Shown: positions 1 to 7,020, numbered from the stretch's first letter. The stretch: 7,724 nt of DNA from Competibacteraceae bacterium UBA2792 (GCA_002352125.1 DEHU01000245.1:2825-10548), one strand, 5' to 3'. Notes: generated by a model not told the origin, from the letters alone. Program-made: numbers and translations.

Positions 1-492
1 ACCGACGCCCATGTCACCATCACAATGAATCTGGCCGTTTTGCTACACGCCCATGTGCGCGGACGGCCCTGCCGGGTCTACATGGCCGACATGAAGCTGC
101 GAGTGGACGCCGCCGACGCCTTCTTCTACCCCGATCTGCTGGTCACCTGCGCGCCAGAAGACCACGCATCATCGCGCTTCAAGCGTCAGCCCACCTTGCT
201 GGTGGAAGTGCTATCCGACACGACCGCCGCGTTCGACCGGGGCCAGAAATTCGCGATTTACCGGCAACTGCCCAGCCTGCGGGAATACGTGTTGATCGAG
301 CAGGACCGGATGAGCGTGGAGTACTTCCGCCGCGACGGACGAGACCGCTGGGTGTTGCAGGCTTACGGTCCGGGCGACCGGGTGGAACTGTCGAGCCTGG
401 ATTTCGGCACCGCCATTGAAGCGCTGTACGAAGATGTCGCGCTGCCGGCCCCCGATGAATCTTGGCGCTTGCCCGAAGAAAGCGCGGATTGA
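1..492 (+). CDS. Uma2 family (DUF820) putative endonuclease, 5'-truncated by window edge
   Basis: The reading frame is open from base 1 (TDAHVTIT precedes the first ATG at base 25) and stops with TGA at 490-492, so the real start lies upstream. Family members are usually about 185-200 residues; about 163 are visible, so a few tens of N-terminal residues are missing. Counting from the ATG at 25, the Uma2/PD-(D/E)XK-like signatures are present: YPDLLVTC with D37, PTLLVEVLSDTT with E61, and the DRGQKFAIYRQL segment with K75, followed by SLREYVLI. These are the candidate metal-binding and catalytic residues of a restriction-endonuclease fold. Uma2 proteins occur in many copies in some environmental bacteria, and their biological role is unproven. 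No partner gene is visible. Family assignment is firm; nuclease activity is inferred from the fold. Confidence 0.9.
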   Translation, partial: TDAHVTITMNLAVLLHAHVRGRPCRVYMADMKLRVDAADAFFYPDLLVTCAPEDHASSRFKRQPTLLVEVLSDTTAAFDRGQKFAIYRQLPSLREYVLIEQDRMSVEYFRRDGRDRWVLQAYGPGDRVELSSLDFGTAIEALYEDVALPAPDESWRLPEESAD

Positions 493-514
493 ACGGACGG
501 CTACCCCCGCTCGA

Positions 515-544
515 CCGCCATGCTTTTATCCGCCATGCTTTTAT
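515..544 (+). repeat. Perfect 15-bp tandem duplication spanning the lipoprotein start codon
   Basis: The unit CCGCCATGCTTTTAT occurs twice with no gap, at 515-529 and 530-544. Each copy holds an ATG (520 and 535). Because 15 is a multiple of 3, both ATGs are in the same frame and encode a repeated MLL start (residues 1-3 and 6-8). Exact identity of the copies suggests a recent slippage or duplication event. Confidence 0.95.
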
Positions 545-1056
545 ATCGCAACAATCCGATAGTGCGAGCACTGCTCACCTTGGCGACCCGATTTGGATCG
601 GGACTCTTGCCGTGGCTAGTCGTCGTTTTGGCGCTGGCCGCCTGTTCGCGCGAATCCTCGCCCGAAGCCGAAATCCGCGAACTGGTCGCCCGCGCCGCGA
701 CCGCCGCCGAAGAACGCAACGTGCGCGATCTGCGCGCGATGATTGCGGACGATTACGCCGACGATCGCGGCCTCGACCGCAAAGCGGTAGAAAACCTGAT
801 CCGGATTTACGTCCTGCGCCAGCAATCCATTCACCTGTTCACCCGCGTTCGCAACATCGAATTTCCCGAACCGGGCCGGGCACTGGCGAGCGTGGCGGTG
901 GCTATGGCCGGCCGGCCGGTGGCTGGCGCCGACGATTTGGTGGGACTGACCGCCGATCTGTATCGCTTTGATCTGGAACTGATCCGGTATGGCCGAAGCG
1001 AATGGAAAGTGCGGCGAGCCGCTTGGGAACCTGCACGGTTGGAAGATTTTTGGTAA
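520..1056 (+). CDS. Small lipoprotein, NTF2-like family (putative)
   Basis: This 178-residue product has an N-terminal hydrophobic stretch (about residues 28-41) ending in a lipobox, LAAC, at residues 39-42. It is therefore probably cleaved by signal peptidase II and lipid-anchored at C42. The mature part opens with a charged helix (EAEIRELVARAATAAEERN), then a segment around DDYADDRGLDRKAVENLI. It ends in beta-strand-like stretches with a terminal WKVRRAAWEP segment. This pattern resembles NTF2/SnoaL-like proteins annotated as 'nuclear transport factor 2 family'. No catalytic role can be read. The start is uncertain: ATG 520 and ATG 535 lie in a tandem repeat, and GTG 562 (residue 15) would give a more usual signal-peptide length; none has a clear ribosome binding site. 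It lies 27 bases after the Uma2 gene. The lipobox is seen directly; the fold is inferred. Confidence 0.8.
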   Translation: MLLSAMLLYRNNPIVRALLTLATRFGSGLLPWLVVVLALAACSRESSPEAEIRELVARAATAAEERNVRDLRAMIADDYADDRGLDRKAVENLIRIYVLRQQSIHLFTRVRNIEFPEPGRALASVAVAMAGRPVAGADDLVGLTADLYRFDLELIRYGRSEWKVRRAAWEPARLEDFW

Positions 1057-1277
1057 CCCAATCGCGTCGAGTGGATATTTCCGAGCAAATCGCTAAGCTA
1101 TTCTAGAGTATCCGTTTCCGATCACGCACCGCCAACAACGTCGAACCCGGTCGCGTGCCGGATCGCGCTCGATACTAGCCTCCTCGGAACCCGCTTTGCG
1201 CAGCCTTTTGCCGCGCGATAGAGCGGGGACCGATCTCGCTTCGGACGACCAACCGTTTTTTCTCGAATGGGGTTCGT

Positions 1278-2225
1278 ATGTTACCGCGTACCGTTACAAC
1301 CCAAACCTCGCATGTCGTCAGTCATCCCAAACCCCGAATGCCGTCGAACAAAATCAGCCCTAGCCAATACGCGCTGAACTATCACAGCCTGCTGATCAAC
1401 GACCCCCCGCAAAAACTCTTCGCAGCAGTCAACATCACGCGCTATCAAAACGGGACTCGCGCCGAGTGCGAAACCGAACGAAACAGCCTGCTCTCCGCCG
1501 TGGCCAAAATTATCGGGGTCAAGCACCTGCACTCGACCTTCCGTTTTCCCCAAAGCGATGTCATCGATTCCACGAAAGCCTTTTATAAAGCAGGTATCAA
1601 CCGCGCCTACCGAGGAAAAGGTTCGCCCGACGAGATCGCCGATGCCATTCGCTTGGCTTGGCGATGCGGACGTATCGGCAAAGGCACGGCTTTCCCGGCC
1701 ATCGACCAGTACGCAAAGCACTTTCTGGGTTTGGATTGCAACGGTTTGGTCGGTAACTACCACGGCGTGTCGCCGGCGGTATCCATTGGCGTGTGGGCAC
1801 TGGGCGAACCCGGCAAGCTGATGTCGTGGAGCGGAGAGAAACAGCTCGCCAAAGGTTGGGGAGCGGCAGAACTGGCGACGGCACCCTACGTTCCGCTCGA
1901 ACCCCGGCGGTCTCTTGCCGATATCTACGATGGCGACGTGCTGGTCACCGTCACCGCCGACAGCCACTACAAACACATCGCTCTGGTAGAAGGAATTACG
2001 GTTCTCGGAGCGGATCGGGTCACTTGGACCATCGTCGAATGGGGCGAAGCCGGCAACGCCAACAAACACATCAAAGCGCCCACCACGGTCAAGCTAGAAC
2101 AGGGCAAAAACAAAAAATTTGGTCTGGGTTTCACCAGCAAAGGCAATTTTCGCTACCTTTTCGCCAACCCGAACACGCCTTGGGAACCCGCGAAATGGGG
2201 TCGCTGCGGCTCTCTGGAAATTTAG
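1278..2225 (+). CDS. Uncharacterised protein with NlpC/P60-like (papain-fold) cysteine peptidase signatures
   Basis: I do not recognise this 315-residue protein by name. Two motifs stand out. One is LGLDCNGLVGNY at residues 150-161, which resembles the D-C-S/N-G-L/F-V nucleophile motif of NlpC/P60 and related amidases, with C154 as the likely nucleophile. The other is YDGDVLVTV followed by HYKHIALVEGI (residues 217-240), which matches the family's GDxxV...H-hA-hV motif with H233 as the likely base. A polar third residue may lie near the VEWGEAG segment (253-259). Known relatives cleave peptidoglycan peptides or other amide bonds; the substrate here is unknown. There is no signal peptide or membrane segment: the first 50 residues are hydrophilic and Ser/Pro/Thr-rich. 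ATG 1278 follows a GGGG run at a suitable distance; an in-frame ATG at 1338 is an alternative start. It stands alone, 221 bases after the lipoprotein gene. A secreted effector or a cytosolic amidase are both possible. Confidence 0.75.
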   Translation: MLPRTVTTQTSHVVSHPKPRMPSNKISPSQYALNYHSLLINDPPQKLFAAVNITRYQNGTRAECETERNSLLSAVAKIIGVKHLHSTFRFPQSDVIDSTKAFYKAGINRAYRGKGSPDEIADAIRLAWRCGRIGKGTAFPAIDQYAKHFLGLDCNGLVGNYHGVSPAVSIGVWALGEPGKLMSWSGEKQLAKGWGAAELATAPYVPLEPRRSLADIYDGDVLVTVTADSHYKHIALVEGITVLGADRVTWTIVEWGEAGNANKHIKAPTTVKLEQGKNKKFGLGFTSKGNFRYLFANPNTPWEPAKWGRCGSLEI

Positions 2226-2272
2226 CGATCAGCGATCGGCACCGTCATCGCATCTCCGGCGATTTCAATACG

Positions 2273-2297
2273 TCGACGGCGCCGGTTACGCCGTCGA
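2273..2297 (+). terminator. Strong 9-bp-stem hairpin downstream of the NlpC/P60-like gene; possible terminator
   Basis: TCGACGGCG (2273-2281) and CGCCGTCGA (2289-2297) are perfect reverse complements around the 7-base loop CCGGTTA. The hairpin begins 47 bases after the stop codon at 2225 and lies well upstream of alaC. The bases that follow (AATTCGTTCGATT) are moderately T-rich but hold no T run, so this is not a textbook intrinsic terminator. It could also be an mRNA 3'-end stabiliser or a protein-binding palindrome. Confidence 0.4.
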
Positions 2298-2454
2298 ATT
2301 CGTTCGATTCTCGGTTGAACCGCCCCCTTTCCGCCAGTAAACTGTCTGATTCTTCTGGCTACCGCCGTTTTTCCCGCCGGTCTTGCCGGTTTCCGACCCC
2401 GGCGCGACCCGCCGAGCGGAGCCTCTCCGCGACTCACCCCTTGGGAACGCAACC

Positions 2455-3675
2455 GTGAACGCCGACTTCCAACGCATCAAACGCCTACCACCTTACGTCT
2501 TCAATATCGTCAACGATCTGAAGGCCAAGGCGCGCGCGCGCGGCGAGGACATCATCGACTTCGGTATGGGCAACCCCGACCAGCCGACTCCGAAGCACAT
2601 CGTCGAGAAACTGGTCGAAACCGCCCAGCGCGAGGACACCCACCGCTACTCGGTCTCGCGCGGCATCCCACGCCTGCGTCGGGCCATCTGCAACTGGTAC
2701 CAGACTCGCTACGCCGTGGATTTGGATTTGGAGTCCGAAGCCATCGTCACCATCGGTTCCAAGGAAGGGCTGGCGCACTTGGCGTTGGCGACCATGGGAC
2801 CGGGCGACGCCGTGCTGGTACCCAGCCCCGCTTACCCGATTCATCCCTACGGCTTCGTCATCGCTGGCGCCGACGTCCGCCATGTGCCGCTGATTCCGGG
2901 CATCGACTTCTTCGCCGAGTTGGAAAAGGCAATCAAGGACTCCTGGCCGCGCCCCAAAATGCTGGTGCTGAACTTCCCCGCCAACCCTACTACCCAGTGC
3001 ATCGAACTCGACTTTTTCGAAAAGGTGGTCGCCATCGCCCGCGAGCACGAGATTTGGGTGATTCACGATCTGGCCTACGCCGATCTGGTGTTCGACGGCT
3101 ACGTCGCGCCCTCGATTCTGCAAGTACCGGGCGCCAAGGACATCGCGGTCGAATCCTTCACCCTGTCCAAGAGCTACAACATGCCCGGCTGGCGGGTCGG
3201 TTTCATGTGCGGCAACCCCACCCTGATCGCGGCGCTGGCCCGGATGAAATCCTATCTCGACTACGGCATGTTCACCCCGATCCAGGTCGCTGCCATCGCG
3301 GCATTGGAAGGCCCGCAGGAATGCGTCGGCCAGATTCGCGATATGTACCAGAAGCGCCGCGATGTGCTGTGCGATGGGTTGAACGCGCTGGGCTGGCACG
3401 TCGCAAAGCCCAAAGCGACCATGTTCGTTTGGGCACCGATTCCCGAGCAATACCGGCCGCTCGGCTCGCTGGAATTCTGCAAGAAATTGCTGGCCGAAGC
3501 CAAAGTGGCAGTCTCGCCCGGCATCGGCTTTGGCGAATACGGCGACGATCACGTCCGCTTCGGCCTGATCGAAAACGAGCACCGCACCCGCCAGGCGTTG
3601 CGCGGCATCCGCGAAATGTTCCGCAAGGATAACCGGGACATCCACGCTCTTCCAATGGCGCACGCAGCGGGGTAA
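2455..3675 (+). CDS. alaC: Glutamate-pyruvate aminotransferase (alanine transaminase) AlaC
   Basis: This PLP-dependent class I/II aminotransferase converts pyruvate and glutamate to alanine and 2-oxoglutarate in the cytosol. The 406-residue product reads almost collinearly with E. coli AlaC (412 residues), from LPPYVFNI near the N terminus to the MFR segment at the end. Visible landmarks are FGMGNPD (36-42), the [11 protein letters not shown] block (68-78), [10 protein letters not shown] with N177, HDLAYAD with D205 and Y208, the PLP Schiff-base lysine K239 in [15 protein letters not shown], and the substrate-carboxylate arginine R368 in [12 protein letters not shown] chose GTG at 2455 because it aligns with the usual N terminus and has GGGA (2443-2446) 8 bases upstream. 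The frame stays open upstream to a TTG at 2383, but that extension does not resemble the family. hom follows after 8 bases, which suggests a shared transcript. Family confidence is very high; the exact start is less sure. Confidence 0.95.
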   Translation: MNADFQRIKRLPPYVFNIVNDLKAKARARGEDIIDFGMGNPDQPTPKHIVEKLVETAQREDTHRYSVSRGIPRLRRAICNWYQTRYAVDLDLESEAIVTIGSKEGLAHLALATMGPGDAVLVPSPAYPIHPYGFVIAGADVRHVPLIPGIDFFAELEKAIKDSWPRPKMLVLNFPANPTTQCIELDFFEKVVAIAREHEIWVIHDLAYADLVFDGYVAPSILQVPGAKDIAVESFTLSKSYNMPGWRVGFMCGNPTLIAALARMKSYLDYGMFTPIQVAAIAALEGPQECVGQIRDMYQKRRDVLCDGLNALGWHVAKPKATMFVWAPIPEQYRPLGSLEFCKKLLAEAKVAVSPGIGFGEYGDDHVRFGLIENEHRTRQALRGIREMFRKDNRDIHALPMAHAAG

Positions 3676-3683
3676 TCGCACAG

Positions 3684-5006
3684 ATGAGCCTTTATCCTCC
3701 AGTCAAAGTCGGTTTGCTTGGCTTGGGCACGGTCGGCGGCGGCGTCACCCGCGTACTGGCCCGCAACGTCAAAGAAATCAGCCGCCGCGCAGGGCGCGAA
3801 ATCGTCGTCACCCACGCCGCCGCCCGCAATTTGGACACCACCACCGCCAACACCGCCGGCATCAAGCTGACTGGCGAGGCACTGGAGGTAGTGAACGACC
3901 CGGACGTTTCGATCATCGTCGAACTCATGGGGGGCTACGAACCGGCACGCGGTTTGGTGCTGCGGGCGTTGGCCAACGGCAAGCATGTGGTCACCGCCAA
4001 CAAGGCGTTGATCGCCAAGCACGGCAACGAAATCTTCGCCGCCGCCCGCACCGCCGGAATGATGGTCGGTTTCGAAGCGGCGGTGGCCGGTGGCATTCCG
4101 ATCATCAAAGCCATCCGAGAGGGCTTGGCCGGCAATCACCTGGAATGGGTGGCGGGCATCATCAACGGCACCGCCAACTTCATCCTGACCGAGATGCGCG
4201 ACAAAGGGCGTGATTTCCCGGATGTGTTGGCCGAGGCCCAAGCCTTAGGTTACGCTGAAGCCGACCCGACTTTCGACATCGAGGGTATCGACGCCGCCCA
4301 CAAGCTGACTATCCTCGCCTCGATCGCTTTCGGCATTCCCTTGCAATTCGACAAGGTCTACGTCGAAGGCATCAGCCGCATCACTCGCGATGACGTAGCC
4401 TACGCCGAACAGCTCGGCTATCGCATCAAGCATCTTGGCATGGCCCACCGCAGCGAACAGGGCGCGCAACTGCGGGTTCATCCCACCTTGATTCCGCAGC
4501 GGCAATTGTTGGCCAACGTCAACGGGGTGATGAATGCCGTGTTGGTCAAAGGCGATGCCGTCGGCCAAAGCTTGTTTTACGGAGCCGGGGCCGGAGCCGA
4601 ACCAACCGCCTCGGCAGTGATCGCCGACATCATCGACATGGTTCGCACCTTGACCGCCGACCCAGAAAATTGGGTACCGCACCTCGCGTTCCAACCCGAT
4701 TCGCTGTCGGATCTACCGGTGCTACCGATGGATCAGGTCGAGACCGCCTATTACCTGCGATTGCAAGCTCAGGATCGCCCTGGCGTGTTGGCCGACGTAA
4801 CCCGAATCTTCGGCGATCGCGGCATCAGCATCGAGGCTATCCTGCAGAAAGAACCGCCGCCCGGCGCTCACGACGTGCCGATTATTCTGCTGACCCACCG
4901 GGTCCGGGAACGGCGAATGAACGAGGCCATCGCCGCTATCGAGGCACTAGACAGCATCCACGGGCCGGTCACGCGCATCCGGCTGGAACACTTGGATTCG
5001 GATTGA
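3684..5006 (+). CDS. hom: Homoserine dehydrogenase with C-terminal ACT domain
   Basis: It reduces L-aspartate 4-semialdehyde to L-homoserine with NAD(P)H, the branch-point step to threonine and methionine. The 440-residue product is the usual length for the monofunctional proteobacterial enzyme; no aspartokinase part is fused. The N-terminal Rossmann domain shows GLGTVGGGV (residues 13-21) and VELMGGYEPA, then TANKALIAKHG with the conserved K107. The catalytic domain has GIINGTANFILTEM (158-171) and GYAEADPTFDIEGIDAAHK (189-207). E192, D203 and K207 align with the substrate-binding and catalytic E208, D219 and K223 of the yeast enzyme. An ACT domain starts near 356 (YYLRLQAQDRPGVLADVTRI), the known site of allosteric threonine inhibition in this class. 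ATG 3684 lies 8 bases after the alaC stop, with only a weak GGGG upstream. The enzyme appears intact. Confidence 0.97.
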   Translation: MSLYPPVKVGLLGLGTVGGGVTRVLARNVKEISRRAGREIVVTHAAARNLDTTTANTAGIKLTGEALEVVNDPDVSIIVELMGGYEPARGLVLRALANGKHVVTANKALIAKHGNEIFAAARTAGMMVGFEAAVAGGIPIIKAIREGLAGNHLEWVAGIINGTANFILTEMRDKGRDFPDVLAEAQALGYAEADPTFDIEGIDAAHKLTILASIAFGIPLQFDKVYVEGISRITRDDVAYAEQLGYRIKHLGMAHRSEQGAQLRVHPTLIPQRQLLANVNGVMNAVLVKGDAVGQSLFYGAGAGAEPTASAVIADIIDMVRTLTADPENWVPHLAFQPDSLSDLPVLPMDQVETAYYLRLQAQDRPGVLADVTRIFGDRGISIEAILQKEPPPGAHDVPIILLTHRVRERRMNEAIAAIEALDSIHGPVTRIRLEHLDSD

Positions 5007-5028
5007 ACCGCGCCGACGCCAGACCATC

Positions 5029-6078
5029 GTGGCGACTACCCTGCACCTCGTCGTACCCGGCCTGCTCGGTCCTTGGCCGTCCGATCATTTTGATCCGGCG
5101 TTCCCTTGGCCCGCCGCGCCGGCGCTGGAATGGCTGTTGTCGCGCGCCGTCGTCGGCGTTGCTCCCGCTTCGATCGACGCCGCCTTGTTCCAGCTATTCG
5201 ACCTGCCCGAACCGGCCGGGGCCGATTTGCCGGTAGCCGCGATCACACGCCTGGCCGACGGCGCCGAAATGGCCGACGACGGTTGGTGGTTGCGGGTTGA
5301 TCCGGTGCATCTGCGCCCCGATTTGCGCGGCGCTTACCTAGTCGATGCCCGCGCTCTCGCCATCGAACCGGCCGAAGCGCAGGCTTTGGTCACGGCGTTC
5401 AACCAGACCTTCGCAACCGACGGACTGCAAATCGACGCTTTGCGGCCCGACCGCTGGTATCTGCGGCTAGCCGCCGATCCCGGCTTGCGCACCCACGCGC
5501 TGGAGAGTGTGATCGGGCGCGACATCAAACCGCTGCTGCCTTATGGTCCGGCCAAACGCCGCTGGCACGCCCTGCTGACCGAAGTGCAAATGTTGCTTCA
5601 CACCCACCCCATCAACCGGGCGCGGGAAAACCGAAACCAGCCATTGCTGAACGGAGTCTGGTTCTGGGGCGGCGGCGTTTGTCCGACGAGTGCGCGCTCA
5701 CCTGCCACCACTCTCTATGCCGGTGATCCGTTAACTCGTGGCTTGGCGCGACTGGCGAACGCGGCCGTGGCTCCGGTTCCCGAACGCGCCAGCGATTGGC
5801 TAGAGGCTGCGGGCGAAGAATCCGACGGCTTGGTGGTATTGGATGCGACGCGCTACGACGCGATCGACGGCGACTTTGCAACATGGGCCGAGCATATCGC
5901 CGGACTGGAATGCGACTGGTTCACGTTTTGCCGGCGATGGCTGAAAACCACAAGATTGACAACGCTGCATTTACATCCCGGCAGCGGCCGAATTTACACC
6001 GTTACGAACACCGCTCGCTGGAGATTTTGGCAGTATCCAAGACCCCTGCGCACGCATTGTCAGACAGCCCTCACCTAA
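5029..6078 (+). CDS. RpfE-type conserved protein (COG4255-like, often labelled 'phosphoglycerate mutase')
   Basis: The 349-residue product reads like the conserved proteobacterial family named after Xanthomonas RpfE. Family-typical blocks are the start TLHLVVPGLLGPW (4-16), WWLRVDPVHLRPD (86-98), RRWHALLTEVQMLLHTHPIN (177-196) and LNGVWFWGGG (207-216). It ends with a HPGSGRIYTVT strand and the RWRFW segment (316-334). Some databases relate the family to cofactor-independent phosphoglycerate mutase. I see no obvious metal-binding or phosphoserine motif of that enzyme, so catalysis should not be assumed. No signal peptide is apparent, so it is probably cytosolic. The GTG start at 5029 lies 22 bases after the hom stop with no clear ribosome binding site; it places TLHLVVPG at the expected N terminus. 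In Xanthomonas, rpfE is close to recJ, matching recJ 0.9 kb downstream here. From about 5940 the base composition becomes more AT-rich. Family likely; function unknown. Confidence 0.85.
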   Translation: MATTLHLVVPGLLGPWPSDHFDPAFPWPAAPALEWLLSRAVVGVAPASIDAALFQLFDLPEPAGADLPVAAITRLADGAEMADDGWWLRVDPVHLRPDLRGAYLVDARALAIEPAEAQALVTAFNQTFATDGLQIDALRPDRWYLRLAADPGLRTHALESVIGRDIKPLLPYGPAKRRWHALLTEVQMLLHTHPINRARENRNQPLLNGVWFWGGGVCPTSARSPATTLYAGDPLTRGLARLANAAVAPVPERASDWLEAAGEESDGLVVLDATRYDAIDGDFATWAEHIAGLECDWFTFCRRWLKTTRLTTLHLHPGSGRIYTVTNTARWRFWQYPRPLRTHCQTALT

Positions 6079-6152
6079 TATATCATTGTTAATTATTGTA
6101 ATTTTATTGAAACATAATCGTTTCTACCCGCCTCGATAAAATAAAAATAAGC
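6079..6152 (+). promoter_or_regulatory. AT-rich leader, probable promoter region of the binding-protein gene
   Basis: This 74-base gap is strikingly AT-rich beside the GC-rich genes around it (for example TTGTTAATTATTGTAATTTT at 6086-6105). It holds several sigma-70-like hexamers: TTGTTA (6086-6091), TTGAAA (6107-6112), CATAAT (6113-6118) and TAAAAT (6137-6142). No pair has the canonical 16-18 base spacing, so I cannot name one promoter. A-rich sequence directly before ATG 6153 lacks a good Shine-Dalgarno element. A promoter here is inferred from composition and from the change in gene function. Confidence 0.45.
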
Positions 6153-6914
6153 ATGAAATTCAGATACATAATCTTGATCGTCGCTATCTTTGGGGCAAAT
6201 GTATCCGCTTGGGGAGGCGAGCGCTTGCGCGTGGCCACCGAAGGCGCTTATCCGCCCTTTAACTTTATCGACAACAACGGCCAGGTCGCGGGTTTCGACG
6301 TGGACATCGCTAAAGCCCTCTGCAATACCCTAAAGGCCGAATGCGAGATCGTGGCGGTTCCCTGGGACCGGCTGCTTACCGACCTGGACGCTGGCCGTTA
6401 CGACATGATCGTAGCCAGCATGGCCCAAACCCCGGAACGCATGCAGTTCGCGGAATTTACCGATCCTTACTATCGGACACTCCACGCCTTTATCGCACGA
6501 TCCAACAGCGGCGTTACGAAAGTGACGCCGGCAACCGCTCACGGCAAGATTCTGACCACCCAACGGGACACTATTCAAGCGACATATTTGCAGCAGCATT
6601 ACCGGGAATCCGCTACGCTCAAATTGACCGATACGATGCCCGCCGCTTTCGATGCGCTTGCCGCGGGCGAAGCGGACTTCGTTCTGGCCGACTGCCTGCT
6701 TTCTTATTCCTTTATCCGCCACGATGCCAAAAACAACTTGGAAATAATCGGCCAACCGATTCCCGACGATGAGATGTCATCGCTTTCCCATATTCAGGTT
6801 CGCAAAGGCAATCTACAGCTTCTCGACGCCATCAACCGGGCGCTGAGCGAGATCAAACACGATGGCACCTATGGCCAGATCAGCGCCAAATACTTTCCCT
6901 TCGACATCCGTTGA
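6153..6914 (+). CDS. Periplasmic amino-acid-binding protein, ABC transporter family 3 (HisJ/LAO/ArgT-like)
   Basis: This 253-residue product has a signal peptide (positive MKFR, hydrophobic IILIVAIFGA, likely cleavage after VSA at residue 19) and no lipobox, so it should be a free periplasmic protein. Its family-3 solute-binding fold is clear: EGAYPPFNFID (30-40), GQVAGFDVDIAKALC (43-57), LLTDLDAGRYDMIVASM (74-90), TPERMQFAEFTDPYY (93-107) and ADFVLAD (174-180). By alignment to the lysine/arginine/ornithine-binding protein, Y33 and W71 would sandwich the ligand side chain, R96 and D180 would bind the carboxylate and amino groups, and C57-C64 match its disulfide. E30 replaces Asp11 of that protein, which suits a polar or basic amino acid, but specificity is uncertain. 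In the ligand loop, RDT (138-140) replaces the usual QGT. No permease or ATPase gene adjoins it. It lies between the RpfE-type gene and recJ and has lower GC than its neighbours. Confidence 0.92.
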   Translation: MKFRYIILIVAIFGANVSAWGGERLRVATEGAYPPFNFIDNNGQVAGFDVDIAKALCNTLKAECEIVAVPWDRLLTDLDAGRYDMIVASMAQTPERMQFAEFTDPYYRTLHAFIARSNSGVTKVTPATAHGKILTTQRDTIQATYLQQHYRESATLKLTDTMPAAFDALAAGEADFVLADCLLSYSFIRHDAKNNLEIIGQPIPDDEMSSLSHIQVRKGNLQLLDAINRALSEIKHDGTYGQISAKYFPFDIR

Positions 6915-6949
6915 ATCGCTCCCGATCGGGTTTGGCTATCCCCCCGGAC

Positions 6950-6955
6950 TAGAAT
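6950..6955 (+). promoter_or_regulatory. Candidate -10 element upstream of recJ
   Basis: TAGAAT matches the sigma-70 -10 consensus at five of six positions and lies 65 bases before the recJ start, in the 106-base gap after the binding-protein gene. No good -35 hexamer is found at 16-18 bases upstream (CGGGTT or GGGTTT), so the call is weak. Confidence 0.25.
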
Positions 6956-7020
6956 TTCTCGCCCCGCTGAGCCATGACGCATGGCCGTAACCGGCTCGAA
7001 ACAGCCTTCACTCGACCCAC

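Noticed and set aside
1195..1223. Possible promoter (TTTGCG ... ATAGAG) upstream of the NlpC/P60-like gene
   Set aside because: Both hexamers are poor matches and the spacing is marginal; such pairs are expected by chance in a gap of this size.
1281..2069. 262-codon minus-strand open frame opposite the NlpC/P60-like gene
   Set aside because: It shows no recognisable motif and typical antisense composition. The + strand frame has coherent Cys and His motifs.
2295..2325. T-arm-like sequence GTTCGATTC suggesting a tRNA
   Set aside because: The bases flanking it cannot form the 5-bp T stem, and no acceptor or anticodon arm is present.
1793..2458. 221-codon + strand frame spanning the end of the NlpC/P60-like gene and the gap before alaC
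   Set aside because: It is an Arg/Ser-rich frame-shifted reading of the true gene with no family resemblance.
2485..3681. Long 398-codon open frame on the minus strand opposite alaC
   Set aside because: It mirrors the alaC codons in GC-rich DNA, has low-complexity Gly/Val/Asp/Ala content, and matches no family; alaC on the + strand is unmistakable.
6921..6930. Palindrome CCCGATCGGG followed by TTT after the binding-protein gene, as a terminator
   Set aside because: The palindrome has no loop; folding would leave only a 3-bp stem, and the T run is three bases long.
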